Shown here one piece after another: positions 20,451 through 29,661 of a DNA stretch of 64,000 bases. Where the stretch lies: the NCBI GenBank assembly GCA_022818135.1, contig JAFMSR010000039.1, positions 248,001-312,000 on the forward strand, read 5' to 3'. The notes under the pieces were generated by a model. The model was not told the origin of the DNA, ran no database searches, and saw only the letters and a program-made list of their open reading frames with translations. Each line of letters opens with the position of its first letter. Within the stretch, counting starts at the first letter, position 1. The stretch comes from Saxidomus purpurata (Eukaryota; Mollusca; Bivalvia; Venerida; Veneridae). The position numbers were made by a program, and so were the translations under genes.

Positions 20451-23400
20451 ATGTACACACACAAACATACACTACCAACACACACAAGCATACAAAGCAA
20501 ACACACGAGGACAAAACGAACAATTAACGGAACACAGTGGGGCACCGCCTTGGAACGGTCAGTGGCAAAAACACCACTGGGGAGCTTAAACCGGTTTATG
20601 GTGCGCACCCAACCTCACTCTTACCCCCACCATGTTCCAAAGTCACAGGACAGTGTAAATAAAAGTAATCCCTGCTAGGTGAATCTCTAACACATGCCAT
20701 GGAAACAAAAGGCATGGTATGTAAAACACAAAAATGCTCGTGTATAAATATATAAAAAGCAAACCTTGAGAACCAAACAAAGTATGTACTCAATGCATTT
20801 GCAGAAGGCAGAGCACCAAGAGAAACACCCTTAAGGGCCCGACGAAACAGGCCAGAGGACAGAAATCAAAACAGTTTCGTCCCAGTGGGATTTAAAAACT
20901 GCCCATCACAGAGTCCTCCCCCTCTTCCGTCAGACACAATCAAAGAGGGAAGCATAGCGTCCAACTGTAAACGGGTTGAACACCAAACATGCGGTGTGTC
21001 TCAAAACAGTAGGGTCGTAACCTCTTTTAACAAAACGTTTTATAATTTTAGCAAATACAGTTGGAAAATTGCCATGACCCAAAATCTTACGAAGTTTGTA
21101 AACCACATCCCCATAAAAATCGGGTTTTGAAATACCTTCTCGCAGAAGAGTCTTTAGATTACTATTGAATTTCAAAACCAAATCAGAATTACGATAGTAA
21201 AATTTAGCAAAATATTTACGCAATTTGTAATAACGGTAGCCCTGTTGAAGAAGTTTATTTGTAATATATTGATTACGTTCATTGAAATCCTCAACATGAC
21301 TACACGCTCTGGCAAACCGAATTAACTGAGAAATGTATACCCCATAAGATGTAGCATGAGGTACATCCCCATCCAAATGGGGGAAATTTACAATATTAAA
21401 ATTAAAATCATCCCTCTTGTCATAAATTTTAGTATGTATAATATTGTTATAAATAGAGAGATGTAAATCTAAAAATGAAGCACCAGTATCCAAATTGTTA
21501 GTTTTAATTAACTGGAGTTCCCGGGGATAAATAGTGTCCACCAATTGACCAAAAAACGGGTTATCCATATTAAGAATATCATCCAGATAGCGTGATGTAT
21601 TATTAAAAGCAGTGATAATGTCTGCCTGCGTATCTGGAGAAAGACTCAACATAAAGTCTCTTTCATAACAATATAAAAACAAATCTGCGACAAGGGGTGC
21701 ACAATTAGTTCCCATGGGAATACCGATTACTTGTCTGAAAACTGCATTCCCAAACCTTATATAAATGTTGTTCAATAAAAAGGAAAGGGCTTTACAAACT
21801 TCGTCACAGGTCCACATAGTATAATGTTTAACAATACAGCTAGTAAAAAAAGCTTTATCGAAATTGCAGGCGAGAAATGTAGCATTCTCCCTGGCAAAAG
21901 TCTTTTGAATTAGGGCAGTTAGCTTGTCATTTATCAAATTATGTGGTAAAGTGGTATACAGAGTAGAAAAATCGTATGTACTGACTGAAGTTACTTTGTA
22001 ATTATTAACTTTAAACTTATCCAGGATTTCGCCAGAATTTTTGATCGACCAAAATAAATGTTTACCAGAGTTTTCGTATACTTTATCACAATATCTTTTC
22101 ACGTGGGCTTTTATAGCAGTTAGGCAAGATGTTAATAGTTTTGAAATATTTGTAGTGGTACAAGAGCTTGAATTAGCGATGAAACGAGCTTTATATGGTT
22201 GTTTATGTAATTTAGGAATCCAGTACATAGTAGGAAGTTTAATATGTTGATCATCTATACGAACTTTCAAATTAGAAAAAGCATTTTACAAATTATTGAG
22301 AGAGGTATAAAAGTTAGGAAGAAAAGTAAGACTTAGCCTTCCAATGAGTCCACTGGTATATTAAACTATTCATTAATTACTTGGCAGACTGCGCTATAAC
22401 ACCAAATAAAGAAACCACGAGACAAAGTGGTTCAAGCACCAATGTACGCTGGCAACGAGTGTCTGGTCTGCAAGCTCGCACACATATCTTTTGGCTACTT
22501 CCATTTTACACAATTTGGCTAAATAATAATATTTTTCAGACAAAACGGACTAGGTATTGCAGTAAGATATACAACACTTCCTAAATGTTCTTTAAAAGTT
22601 TTTTATGTACCAATAAGCATTGGGAGTCGTACTAGGGTATTGGCAAGTTCACCAGGGGAGAATTTCTACGGACGGCTGGGATTATAAACAATATCAACAA
22701 CAACAAACAAAATAAAAGGGAGTAAAGAAATCATTTAAAATTTTGGTTGACTATTTTTTGGGGGAGCAAATGAAAATGCATCTATACATGCGATCGTTAA
22801 TAGTAAAATATTTAGCTTTACTTACTACTAAACTGTGTGTAAGCAAGTAGTGCAAAATTCCTCAGTTTAGCAAAAACGGAGCAGATACCGATTTTGAAAA
22901 TAAACATTTTGACCTTAATAATTTGTGTCGAACAATAATTGTTTCTAATTACTTTGTAGCTGCAAAAAGTCGTTTTGATTGGTTGCCAAATCATGGTTAA
23001 AATAGTCACAGTTTCCTATACTACACACTTTTGCTACAATATCTTGACCAAAACGAGTTTTACTAAGGGTATAGATTAATCTCTTCGAAAGTTTAGAATT
23101 GAAGAACTGTATCTGCGTCTTTGTTTATATTCAGTTACAACATTTAAACAATTAATCACGATCTTAAAACGCATGTAATAACGATCCTTGGTAATAGGCA
23201 TGGTTGTGTTATTGCCAGATTCATGCCTGTAAGCATATCATGGAAATATTTTGTAAATGTATTAATTTTGATTTTAAATTTGTTTAGTATTTTGCATAAA
23301 CAACTAACAGAATCATAAATTCAATGTTTATAATCTTGTAAATACATATAAGATAATGAAATTGATCCATATAACTCGGTATAGTTCCTCATATGATGAA

Positions 23401-26400
23401 ATAATGAAAACAAAGAAGAAAAAGTTTTGAAAAATTGTGGTTCCAGCTTGATTCGAACCTACGCCCGGAAAACCCCAAAAGATCTATAGTCCTGTGCTAG
23501 TGCATTAGAATTGAAGAGGAGACAATTTCGCCGATAAGTCATCAAATATGATGAGATTCTGAGGGATGATGAAACTTGGCAGGGATGCTCCTTGCATAAA
23601 GCTCTACCAAAGCTGTTCAATGAATTCATGCATAACTCTGGCTGCTAAGGAAAAAACTTAAACTCTTCTCCAAATGCACAAGGTCTAGAACTGGGTGGGA
23701 TTGCATATACGCGGCATTGTCTAGTAGACCACCATCTAGCTGTCCAAATTATGCTACAGGGGTCAAAATTGGCCCTGCCCGGATGGATAATATTTTTACA
23801 CCGATATATATATAGTAACACATGACAGACACTGTAAGATCTAGAGCTAAGATACCGTATATGGTGTGTGACATTATATAGTGGTCCTCTATCTAGTTTC
23901 TATAAAGCATGACCCTTGGGTCATAATCTGCCTTCCTCAGTAGGCCACATGTTTTATATAAAACTTTCTAAGGAAACGTGTCCAAGACTAAGAGGCCAAT
24001 AACTTAAATATCTGGTATGTAGAATCATCATTTCGTCCAAGATTGTTCAGTTTATACACCTTGAGACACAATTGGCCCAGCCCCCGATCTCAGTGCAAAC
24101 AAAAATCAATGTTTAACTTGGATGACCTTGACTGTAACATGTTGACCTACTTTCCTGTTTATGAATTTATAGTCATGAAATTTGGACCATACCTGTAGTT
24201 TTTCGCATCATATAAATGAAATAATGGCTTTAAATATGATGTGTTCTACCAGTATTCAATCAACTCGTAGCCTTAAGAAAATTGTTTTATCCGCATTTCA
24301 ATTTTTAATTATGGTACGTGTTTGTTTGTTTTTTTTTTTTAATAATTGCCTTCATTTCAAATAATTCAATTATCAGCTTTTGCAAACAAACTAACATTTA
24401 ACGGCTGTAAAATTAGATGAGCGGTTTAGTAAAAAAGAAAGACAAATATAATAACAATACAAATTCAAAACATTTAAGAAATAATCTATGGCTTGGAGTG
24501 CTTTATCGAAATTGAAGCATTCCCCGGAGGCGATGTGCCTGGCGGAATAATTCACGAGATCGAAGCCCGAGTGAATTATCACGCAGGCACATTACCGACG
24601 GGAAATGCTTCAATTTCGATAAAGCACTCCAAGCCATAGATTATTTTGATTCTTATAAGCCGAATTTTTTAAAACTATCGTAACTACTACGGACCTTTTT
24701 TCAGTTCGGCGGTAATGTGTAAAATAGCATAAATAGTGGCTGTTGGAATTCACTCCCCTATTCGGGCAACAATTCAGATATCCTACATAACTATATCATA
24801 CAAACTTATTTTAGTTTAATCATCTAATACATAAAAAATTTTAAACAACTTGACTGTGATATTATGCAGAAGACGTCAGATTCAGAACCTAACAAAGCAG
24901 ACAATCGATTAAATGCGTACCGTTAATTTGAACTGTACAACGTTGTGACGTGGAGTAATGACGTCAGTGTGATGACGAAAACGTTTTCATTCATCGTTTT
25001 GTCTCCCGGAATCAAAACATTGTATGACTGTTAATGCTGAATTGCTTGGCCTTTTTAAAGGAAAGCAAGGTGAAGGTATTCTAAGGCTTACTTGACGTAA
25101 TCAAAAATAATATTTAGGTTCTTAAACATATTTATATTATATTTATTCTTATTTATATTGTATTTAGTGCGCGGGAGTAAATTAGAAAAGTGGGAAGGAG
25201 CTACCTTCATGTCCGAAACTCCACCTACTTTTCCGAGTGCTTTAATCATATTAAAGCACTCGAATTGACTATAGAAATATACCATAGGCATATTAGAATA
25301 ATGGCTATTATCGCATTTGAAAGGTAAAGAGGAAATATCCTCGCACGTGCTTTTTCCCTCAACGACATGACAAGCATTTGATCCGCTATCTAATTATGTC
25401 TGACTTATAAAAAATACTAGTTTTCTATAATTGACAGATGTAAAGGAAAAAGTCACGTGTATAAACGAAAGAACGGCTACCTGATAAACGCCTAACTTAT
25501 CATGGATTAGTGACAGGCGTCATAAAATGCTATATATTGGGCAATTCTTGTTGCGGCGTTCCTCGGGACAATCAATAAGGAGACATCTGAGAATAAAGAC
25601 AGTAAAGGGACACATGTGTCTTTTGCTGAAAGGGCATAGGGCGCTATGAAAATAGACGGGGTGCTTCTTAAAAGCGGCAGGGCGCCACGCCCTTACATCC
25701 CGCTTTAGCTGGAGCAGTGGCCGGTCCTTTACATCGCTGTAATTTTACTTCATGTTCTGTAACCTTGTGGTTGCCCTCCCATTATAGCCATTAGTACTCA
25801 GGTAAGCGATATAGCATATCTACATTGTTACATATTACGTCATGAATCTACGCATTTAATAAAAATGTCTTCTTAATTTTAGTTTCAACAAAAGTCAACC
25901 ACTGCTGAAACATTGTTTTCAATAATCAACGGAGATGAGATATTTGCAACACTTTCAATACTACAAGACTCTTTTGCCGGAGACATTTCCAGTATCCGTT
26001 TGTTTTCAGCAGTTATCATCTCCATCTATGTTACACTGTTCACTGTTTTGGTGTTTAATCTTTTGATTGCGTTGTTCAACAGCGCTTATGAAGCTGTCAA
26101 GGTATGATGATTTCTCTCCTATGATGAAAGTATGCATTATTTAATTCAACATTACAGCCAGTATATAATAGACAAGAAGGTAAAGACGAAATACGAAAAC
26201 CACATGTCCCAAATTAAATTATTTTATCAATTCAATGATTCGAAGAACTTTGATATCATGATATTAATGTTTATCATTAATCACGTCTCATTCATTAACG
26301 TACATCATACAATTCAAACATCAAATATAAAACAAGATAAATGTCATTCAAATGAGAATGATAAGAGATTACAGTGGCATTTTAATTTATATGTAAACAA

Positions 26401-26522
26401 TTCAATAACCAAGACATATATCATATTTGTTAAAAACAAAAATAATATCAAACAGGGAATGCCACGTACCAAAAACGCAGCCTCCCCAAAACGAGCCCCA
26501 CAGCACCCAGAAGTGCACACCA

Positions 26523-26614
<92 letters not shown>

Positions 26615-28209
26615 CACACACACACACAATCATGTACACACACAAACATACACTACCAACACACACAAGCATACAAAGCAAACACACGAGGACAAAACGA
26701 ACAATTAACGGAACACAGTGGGGCACCGCCTTGGAACGGTCAGTGGCAAAAACACCACTTGGGAGCTTAAACCGGTTTATGGTGCGCACCCAACCTCACT
26801 CTTACCCCCACCATGTTCCAAAGTCACAGGACAGTGTAAATAAAAGTAATCCCTGCTAGGTGAATCTCTAACACACGCAATGGAAACAAAAGGCATGGTA
26901 TGTAAAACACAAAAATATGCTCGTGTATAAATATATAAAAAGCAAACCTTGAGAACCAAAAAACGTATGTACTCAATGCCTTTGCAGAAGGCAGAGCACC
27001 AAGAGAAACACCCTTAAGGGCCCGACGAAACAGGCCAGAGGACAGAAATCAAAACAGTTTCGTCCCAGTGGGATTTAAAAACTGCCCATCACTAGTTTCT
27101 GTTTATAACAATAAAGTAAGGATGGATAATAGAACGGCAGGAAAGATGGCGGGACGGATGGCAAGACTGTTGGATGAATGGTTAGCTAGATGGGTGGTAA
27201 GATAGGTGTTAAGATTGTTGGGAAGATAGGATTAAAATTATTTGGATGCAAGATGAGTTATGATTGGATGTGATGGAATAGGATGCATGAGAAGGATGGG
27301 TCATTTTGGGTGAATGTATTAATTAAGTGAATAACTTACGAAAACATGGATGGCATAGGTATTGCTAATAAAAAATACATAATACATTGAGATAGTCCTC
27401 AGTTTCCAAAAAATACGATACAGATATTCTCCGGATTATCTTCAAACTCTCTATTTGCATGTACATTAGTAATGCAATACGTGTCCTGCTTAGTACTTCC
27501 TCACATTGCAACTTAATACATGTACTGTATTTCATTCGCAGATGTGCTCATTTTCACCGGAGCAACACTGAAATTCGACATTTACATAATAGAATACACG
27601 ACAATTTACTAAGTACATGTAACATTAAAGCAATTAAATTAAATATCTATTTGGTGAATTGTAAAAAGCAATAACAAAATAACATGCAATAGGAACTGTG
27701 ACCAATATAATTACCCACATGATGATTGCAGCAAGTAGTAGTATACTCAATGGAGCTAATGGACAAGTATTTGAATAAATCATCATTTTTGAAATGTAGC
27801 CTAATATAACAAATGTAAATTTCCGGAAGTGCAAAAATCCAAAACCTAACCAGTGAGTGTTGAACAGTAGGGATGTTTCTAAACAGTATATGTTATTTCT
27901 GAAATAATATCCGTTCAAGAGGTGTTCATCGTTTAATAAACAACGCTTATTAATCGGATCGTTAAGCAACAATTATTCATTTTTTTAATTCACTTACCTG
28001 CTGGCCGCATTCAAATACCCGTATGGTTCCGCATTGCCACTAAATGACGTCACTAAATGACGTCGGAAATCAGCACATAACGATAGGAGATTTTCGACGT
28101 AAGCACTTTGTTTTTGTTAAACAAGTGTAAAACATGATTATTCGGATTTTATGGATTGTAGATGAGTTACTGAAGTGTAACTTATATTTTTAGTTAATTT
28201 TAGATAAAC

Positions 28210-28248
<39 letters not shown>

Positions 28249-29661
28249 GAGACAGACAGACAGACAGACAGACAAGTTTATTTCTTCCAAGAGGCTAAGA
28301 AGCCTATGTGGACACAAAATATACATAGTCATTTGGACAAATAGTGACATACATTTACATATATATACATATATGGGTACAATAGACAGTGGCGAGAATC
28401 TTAACAAAAGAAACACAAGTCTTCTTTGTGCATTGAATAACTGCACACGCATCCAACATGCTTGATGTAGGGTACAAAAAAGGAAATTGCTAAGTGTACA
28501 TTACCTGTCTGGCACGCTAATACCATTTCTTATAACCGATCGATTACCAATGAAAAGGGCGGACATTTCAAGGAAAGATATTAAACAAGTATATAAGGCT
28601 GTGTGTAGCTTGTACATGTGTTTATGAAACAGTATGTCTTATTGATTTGAAAGTTGTGAGTTATCTTTTAATGAGTGTTGATATTTTTAAAACCGAGAAA
28701 GGAAATTATTACTTAACACCTTTCCATAGATTAATAAAAGCTGTCCATTTGGGGCATCAAAATTAGCAGTGAATCCACTATCGATTGTTATTGTGCTAAA
28801 TATCAACAAACTTTCTCATATTTTCTCGAGTTATGTTTGGGACAAGCATGATAAAAATGGTGAAATAGAAAATTCAAAATTAAGATTTAGCAGAATTGCA
28901 GTTTTTTTTAAATTTCACTTCTCATTAATTGTACAAACTATCCTTGTGTGAAATTACTTGAATACTTTTCGAGTTATGATCGGGACATGCATGTCGAAAA
29001 ATGATTAACAAAAACAACCAAACGGGGGACAATGCAAGTTTAAGGTTTCAAGACGTTACCTGTATGTTTGTGTCCTCCTTCATGTATTACAATGGCAGCT
29101 ATTTCACTTGAATATCGATTAAAGTTCAGGCGGGAAAGCAGCACAAGATAGTTAAAAGGGAAGATATTAAGACGAACGAAACAAACTAGAGAAATTGTTC
29201 TTTTGCATTAAATTTTCTCTGAATGTCCTCCATTATTAATGTGTATGTTTGAAATATTGAACTCAATAAACATGTTTAAACTAAATCCCTTAGATGTTTT
29301 TATCTGCACGAGATAAATGAAATATGATATTTGTAAATTATTCAAATCGTTGATAAGATAGGGTTTTGATGTGGTGCTTACATATCATTAAATGTTGACT
29401 TCTATGTCTTTATTTGTAATTTGTTGATGTTAATGTTACTTATTCTTTTCTTTATTACAGAAACGAGACAAATACAAAAAAAAAGAAAAAAAGAAAAGGC
29501 TGACTGACATCTTGCGTAAAAAACTTGAAGATATGTCAAAACCAGAAGGATATTGTGATAAGCTTTTGTTTTATCTATGCAAGTCTTTAGTATTAAGTAA
29601 AAGATATTCTAAAAGAAAATCAATTGTCAAACTCGAAATTCGAAGAAGACATACAGCGTAA
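6517..29661 (+). CDS. mucolipin-like (TRPML) cation channel, nine 3' exons
   Basis: Nine exons (6517-6640, 8088-8178, 17816-17915, 18225-18334, 18671-18811, 18951-19082, 19653-19775, 25883-26101, 29461-29661) join in phase with AG/GT borders into ~412 residues plus a stop. They read in order: luminal loop, TM2, TM3, TM4, TM5 ending in IVLGPYHVK, pore with the filter-like INGDE, TM6, and a short basic tail. IVLGPYH and LFS-INGD are TRPML signatures and separate it from polycystins. Known TRPMLs are PI(3,5)P2-gated cation channels of endosomes and lysosomes, ~550-580 residues long, so ~150 N-terminal residues with TM1 are missing. The sequence is divergent from vertebrate members, and lineage-specific function is possible. 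Confidence 0.88.
7290..7352. repeat. CA/CGCA microsatellite
   Basis: Mixed CACACG and GCACGCA dinucleotide/tetranucleotide repeat in the first intron. Confidence 0.8.
7838..7912 (-). repeat. tRNA-like fragment, probably SINE remnant
   Basis: The minus strand has a B-box-like GGTTCGATTCCC (about 7849-7860) and ends that partly pair (GCAATAG with CTATGCC). The D and anticodon arms are poor. A degraded tRNA-derived repeat is more likely than a tRNA gene. Confidence 0.4.
8088..8178 (+). CDS. mucolipin-like exon (luminal loop)
   Basis: Acceptor TGATTTAG, donor GTAAGT. It encodes MDINFQLHSLRVNRDTKEAR then CLHIHGT, matching the TRPML loop segment that precedes the conserved His-Ser-Gly. Phase in and out agrees with both neighbours. 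Confidence 0.8.
8179..10870. other. intron sequence with nothing recognised
   Basis: AT-rich DNA of the long intron. Only short chance frames are present, and no repeat or domain could be recognised. Confidence 0.6.
10880..12430 (-). mobile_element. non-LTR retrotransposon relic, endonuclease part
   Basis: On the minus strand, 10906-11106 reads SSTITYHICTTRPDLLCDAC and then YYISDHYPVCF. This is the end of a LINE apurinic-type endonuclease, where Ser-Asp-His is the conserved last motif. Upstream, about 12170, IIIVDFN resembles the endonuclease (I)IxGDFN motif. The frame is broken throughout, and a 514-bp stretch inside is duplicated in tandem. Confidence 0.6.
11129..12156. repeat. 514-bp tandem duplication
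   Basis: Copy 1 starts at 11129 and copy 2 at 11643, both beginning TTTTTATAAAAACATAATTT. Both copies end in CATATTGCGCACATTTTTAT. Only a handful of substitutions and one single-base indel separate them, so the duplication is recent, or is an assembly artefact. Confidence 0.9.
12690..13660 (+). mobile_element. non-LTR retrotransposon relic, RT and C-terminal part
   Basis: Frames at 12730-12850 read NQPVLFFIYVNDMSVVLKTG then a YADGSG-like piece, a decayed RT motif B/C region. Frames at 13330-13527 read PVSERVDQLTLCHVHKI, then GKAPDYLKDYFVP, the conserved LINE region after the RT. Stops and shifts are frequent. It is on the opposite strand to the endonuclease relic, so it is a separate insertion. 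Confidence 0.6.
14205..14955 (+). repeat. 750-bp dispersed repeat with tRNA-like head, copy 1
   Basis: The head includes GTTGTTAAGCATTGAACTGA and GTAGGTTCGAATCCAGCC, which resemble pol III A and B boxes; a T-rich tract and ~650 bp of AT-rich body follow. A clearly similar copy in the same orientation is at 33415-34165. The two differ by scattered substitutions and small indels, so this is an old family. Confidence 0.75.
15405..15897. repeat. degenerate ~160-bp tandem repeat
   Basis: About three units share the phrases TTTGATTTGTCA, a TATGGTGTCTGAGCTAT-like stretch, TTTCAACCAAAC and a GAGTGATTA-like end. Divergence is high. This style of repeat is common in mollusc genomes. Confidence 0.6.
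15897..16066. repeat. ~84-bp tandem duplication
   Basis: Two adjacent copies begin TGGTATAGTTTT and share ACTTTGACCTTCTCA and TTGTACCACATGTACAATTT. They differ at only a few positions. Confidence 0.85.
16067..17815. other. intron sequence with nothing recognised
   Basis: No repeat, domain or RNA could be recognised before the short mucolipin exon at 17816. Confidence 0.6.
17816..17915 (+). CDS. mucolipin-like exon (HSG motif)
   Basis: A 100-bp exon, acceptor CTTGTAG, donor GTTTGT. It encodes VSLTDRNHSGQVVVQL and then a loop with one Cys. Asn-His-Ser-Gly aligns with the Ala-His-Ser-Gly of vertebrate TRPML loops. It starts in phase 0 and leaves one base, as both neighbours require. It is too short to show up as a long open frame. 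Confidence 0.85.
18225..18334 (+). CDS. mucolipin-like exon (TM2)
   Basis: Acceptor TTAACTGCAG, donor GTAATC. It encodes a short loop with Cys, then a hydrophobic segment (IYTAIVDGIMILFGLTL) that matches TM2. The open frame runs on past the donor by chance, but phase 0 at 18334 fits the next exon. Confidence 0.82.
18671..18811 (+). CDS. mucolipin-like exon (TM2-TM3 link, TM3)
   Basis: 47 codons between TTATCGCAG and GTAAAC. It encodes a Cys-rich cytosolic link (RGCCRLCC) and FPWWHIMSVVGDVATLNGL, matching the TRPML segment before and through TM3. Confidence 0.85.
18951..19082 (+). CDS. mucolipin-like exon (TM4)
   Basis: 44 codons between TTATTGTAG and GTAAGT. The segment WDINVLWIGSGCLLTWFSFL then RFIRIHNKFS matches TM4 and the start of the S4-S5 link, including the conserved Leu-Arg-Phe/Tyr pattern. 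Confidence 0.88.
19653..19775 (+). CDS. mucolipin-like exon (TM5)
   Basis: 41 codons between TTCAATTACAG and GTAAAA. LLFKTLSKAAADVIVFLVCV continues to TYIVLGPYHVK; the last nine residues are nearly identical to the end of TM5 in known TRPMLs. This is the strongest single identifier of the family. Confidence 0.92.
20326..20450. repeat. CA/TG microsatellite inside Penelope 3' region
   Basis: Nearly pure CA repeat with a few interruptions. It occupies the same place in every longer copy of the family. Confidence 0.95.
20930..22285 (-). CDS. Penelope-like reverse transcriptase (partial)
   Basis: The frame is open for ~450 codons, from after a TAA at 22286-22288 to the stop at 20930. The same frame continues upstream of that TAA with RT-like sequence (LIGRLSLTFLPNFYTSLNNL), so a stop has broken an older, longer gene. 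Counting from the Lys-Val-Arg start (22270), motifs are WIPKLHKQPYKARF (17-30), motif A STYDFSTLYTTLPH (97-110, Asp100), motif B GIPMGTNCAP (183-192) and motif C RYLDD (227-231, Asp230/Asp231). All catalytic Asp are present. The protein copies RNA into DNA for transposition. It lies inside a mucolipin intron, antisense to that gene. Confidence 0.85.
   Translation of the reverse strand, partial: NAFSNLKVRIDDQHIKLPTMYWIPKLHKQPYKARFIANSSSCTTTNISKLLTSCLTAIKAHVKRYCDKVYENSGKHLFWSIKNSGEILDKFKVNNYKVTSVSTYDFSTLYTTLPHNLINDKLTALIQKTFARENATFLACNFDKAFFTSCIVKHYTMWTCDEVCKALSFLLNNIYIRFGNAVFRQVIGIPMGTNCAPLVADLFLYCYERDFMLSLSPDTQADIITAFNNTSRYLDDILNMDNPFFGQLVDTIYPRELQLIKTNNLDTGASFLDLHLSIYNNIIHTKIYDKRDDFNFNIVNFPHLDGDVPHATSYGVYISQLIRFARACSHVEDFNERNQYITNKLLQQGYRYYKLRKYFAKFYYRNSDLVLKFNSNLKTLLREGISKPDFYGDVVYKLRKILGHGNFPTVFAKIIKRFVKRGYDPTVLRHTACLVFNPFTVGRYASLFDCV
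23385..23530 (-). repeat. tRNA-like head of dispersed repeat, inverted fragment
   Basis: The minus strand contains CTTTTGGGGTTTTCCGGGCG followed by TAGGTTCGAATC, matching the heads at 14205 and 33415. Only ~140 bp is shared. Confidence 0.6.
23531..24480. other. intron sequence with nothing recognised
   Basis: Moderately AT-rich. No recognisable gene or repeat unit between the tRNA-like fragment and the foldback element. Confidence 0.5.
24481..24645. repeat. foldback element with ~43-bp near-perfect arms
   Basis: The left arm ATAATCTATGGCTTGGAGTG (continuing to 24523) and the right arm (24601-24645) are reverse complements with one indel. Pairing continues imperfectly to the centre. A half-like degenerate copy lies at 39595-39665. 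Confidence 0.85.
24690..25300 (-). mobile_element. dispersed repeat family R1, copy A
   Basis: Reverse complement matches of the family at 38740-39340 and 60695-61110. Shared pieces include CTGACGTTCTCTGCATAAT-like, AACGTTGTACAGTT, GAATGAAAACGTTT and TTAAAGCACTCG. An outer palindrome, CGAGTGCTTTAATCATATTA then AAGCACTCG, lies at 25236-25262. Probably a nonautonomous DNA transposon; no coding capacity seen. Confidence 0.65.
25301..25882. other. intron sequence with nothing recognised
   Basis: No recognisable feature before the pore exon. Confidence 0.5.
25883..26101 (+). CDS. mucolipin-like exon (pore and TM6)
   Basis: 73 codons between TTAATTTTAG and GTATGA. It encodes the pore helix and filter (LFSIINGDEIFATL) and TM6 (IYVTLFTVLVFNLLIALFNS). 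The filter reads Asn-Gly-Asp-Glu where vertebrate TRPMLs have Asn-Gly-Asp-Asp. Confidence 0.92.
26432..27093 (-). mobile_element. Penelope 3'-end fragment, 5'-truncated
   Basis: Nearly identical to 20233-20911, including the CA/TG tract (26520-26635), then homology stops abruptly at about 27093, short of the RT gene. This is the form expected of a 5'-truncated retrotransposed copy. Confidence 0.85.
27115..27320. repeat. degenerate GGAT-type simple repeat
   Basis: Frequent GGATGGA, AAGATGG and GATAGG units in a G-rich, C-poor stretch; an old simple-sequence array. Confidence 0.6.
27321..28200. other. intron sequence with nothing recognised
   Basis: AT-rich intron DNA with chance frames only. 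A short direct repeat CACTAAATGACGTC sits at about 28037-28064. Confidence 0.5.
28207..28275. repeat. GACA tetranucleotide microsatellite
   Basis: About 15 GACA units with one GAGA interruption. Confidence 0.95.
28276..29460. other. intron sequence with nothing recognised
   Basis: No recognisable gene or repeat; it ends with the acceptor of the last mucolipin exon. Confidence 0.5.
29461..29661 (+). CDS. mucolipin-like last exon (cytosolic tail)
   Basis: 66 codons plus TAA, acceptor TTTATTACAG. The tail is very basic (KRDKYKKKEKKKRL at its start, RYSKRKS later) and contains two Cys (GYCDKLLFYLCKS). A Cys-rich, palmitoylated patch exists in some vertebrate TRPMLs; here only scattered Cys remain. 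No clear dileucine sorting signal is visible at the end. Confidence 0.75.
   Translation, partial: KRDKYKKKEKKKRLTDILRKKLEDMSKPEGYCDKLLFYLCKSLVLSKRYSKRKSIVKLEIRRRHTA

Larger units (their letters stand above)
20233..22350 (-). mobile_element. Penelope-like retroelement, 5'-truncated
   Basis: The element runs on the minus strand from about 22350 to its 3' end at 20233. It has an RT gene and a ~700-bp 3' region with a long TG tract, ending in a shared terminus (GGGAATGCCACGTACCAAAA at the plus-strand edge). At least six 3'-end fragments of the same family lie in the window. No GIY-YIG endonuclease is visible after the RT. It could lie in the missing 5' part, as in families with an N-terminal nuclease. 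Confidence 0.8.

Noticed and set aside
20152..20678. Long open frames of Thr-His or Val-Cys dipeptides on both strands
   Set aside because: They are translations of CA/TG microsatellite DNA inside the Penelope 3' region; the same applies at 26344-26859, 37403-37915 and 55646-56194.
26132..26770. 212-codon plus-strand frame after the pore exon
   Set aside because: It starts in intron sequence past a good donor and ends in Penelope and microsatellite DNA; it is not part of the channel.
28207..28275. CRISPR-like or protein-coding repeat
   Set aside because: It is a plain GACA tetranucleotide microsatellite with no spacers, in a eukaryotic intron.
6517..29661. Polycystin-2 (PKD2) as the channel identity
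   Set aside because: The IVLGPYH end of TM5, the His-Ser-Gly loop motif and Asn-Gly-Asp pore are TRPML features; the large polycystin domain is not seen.
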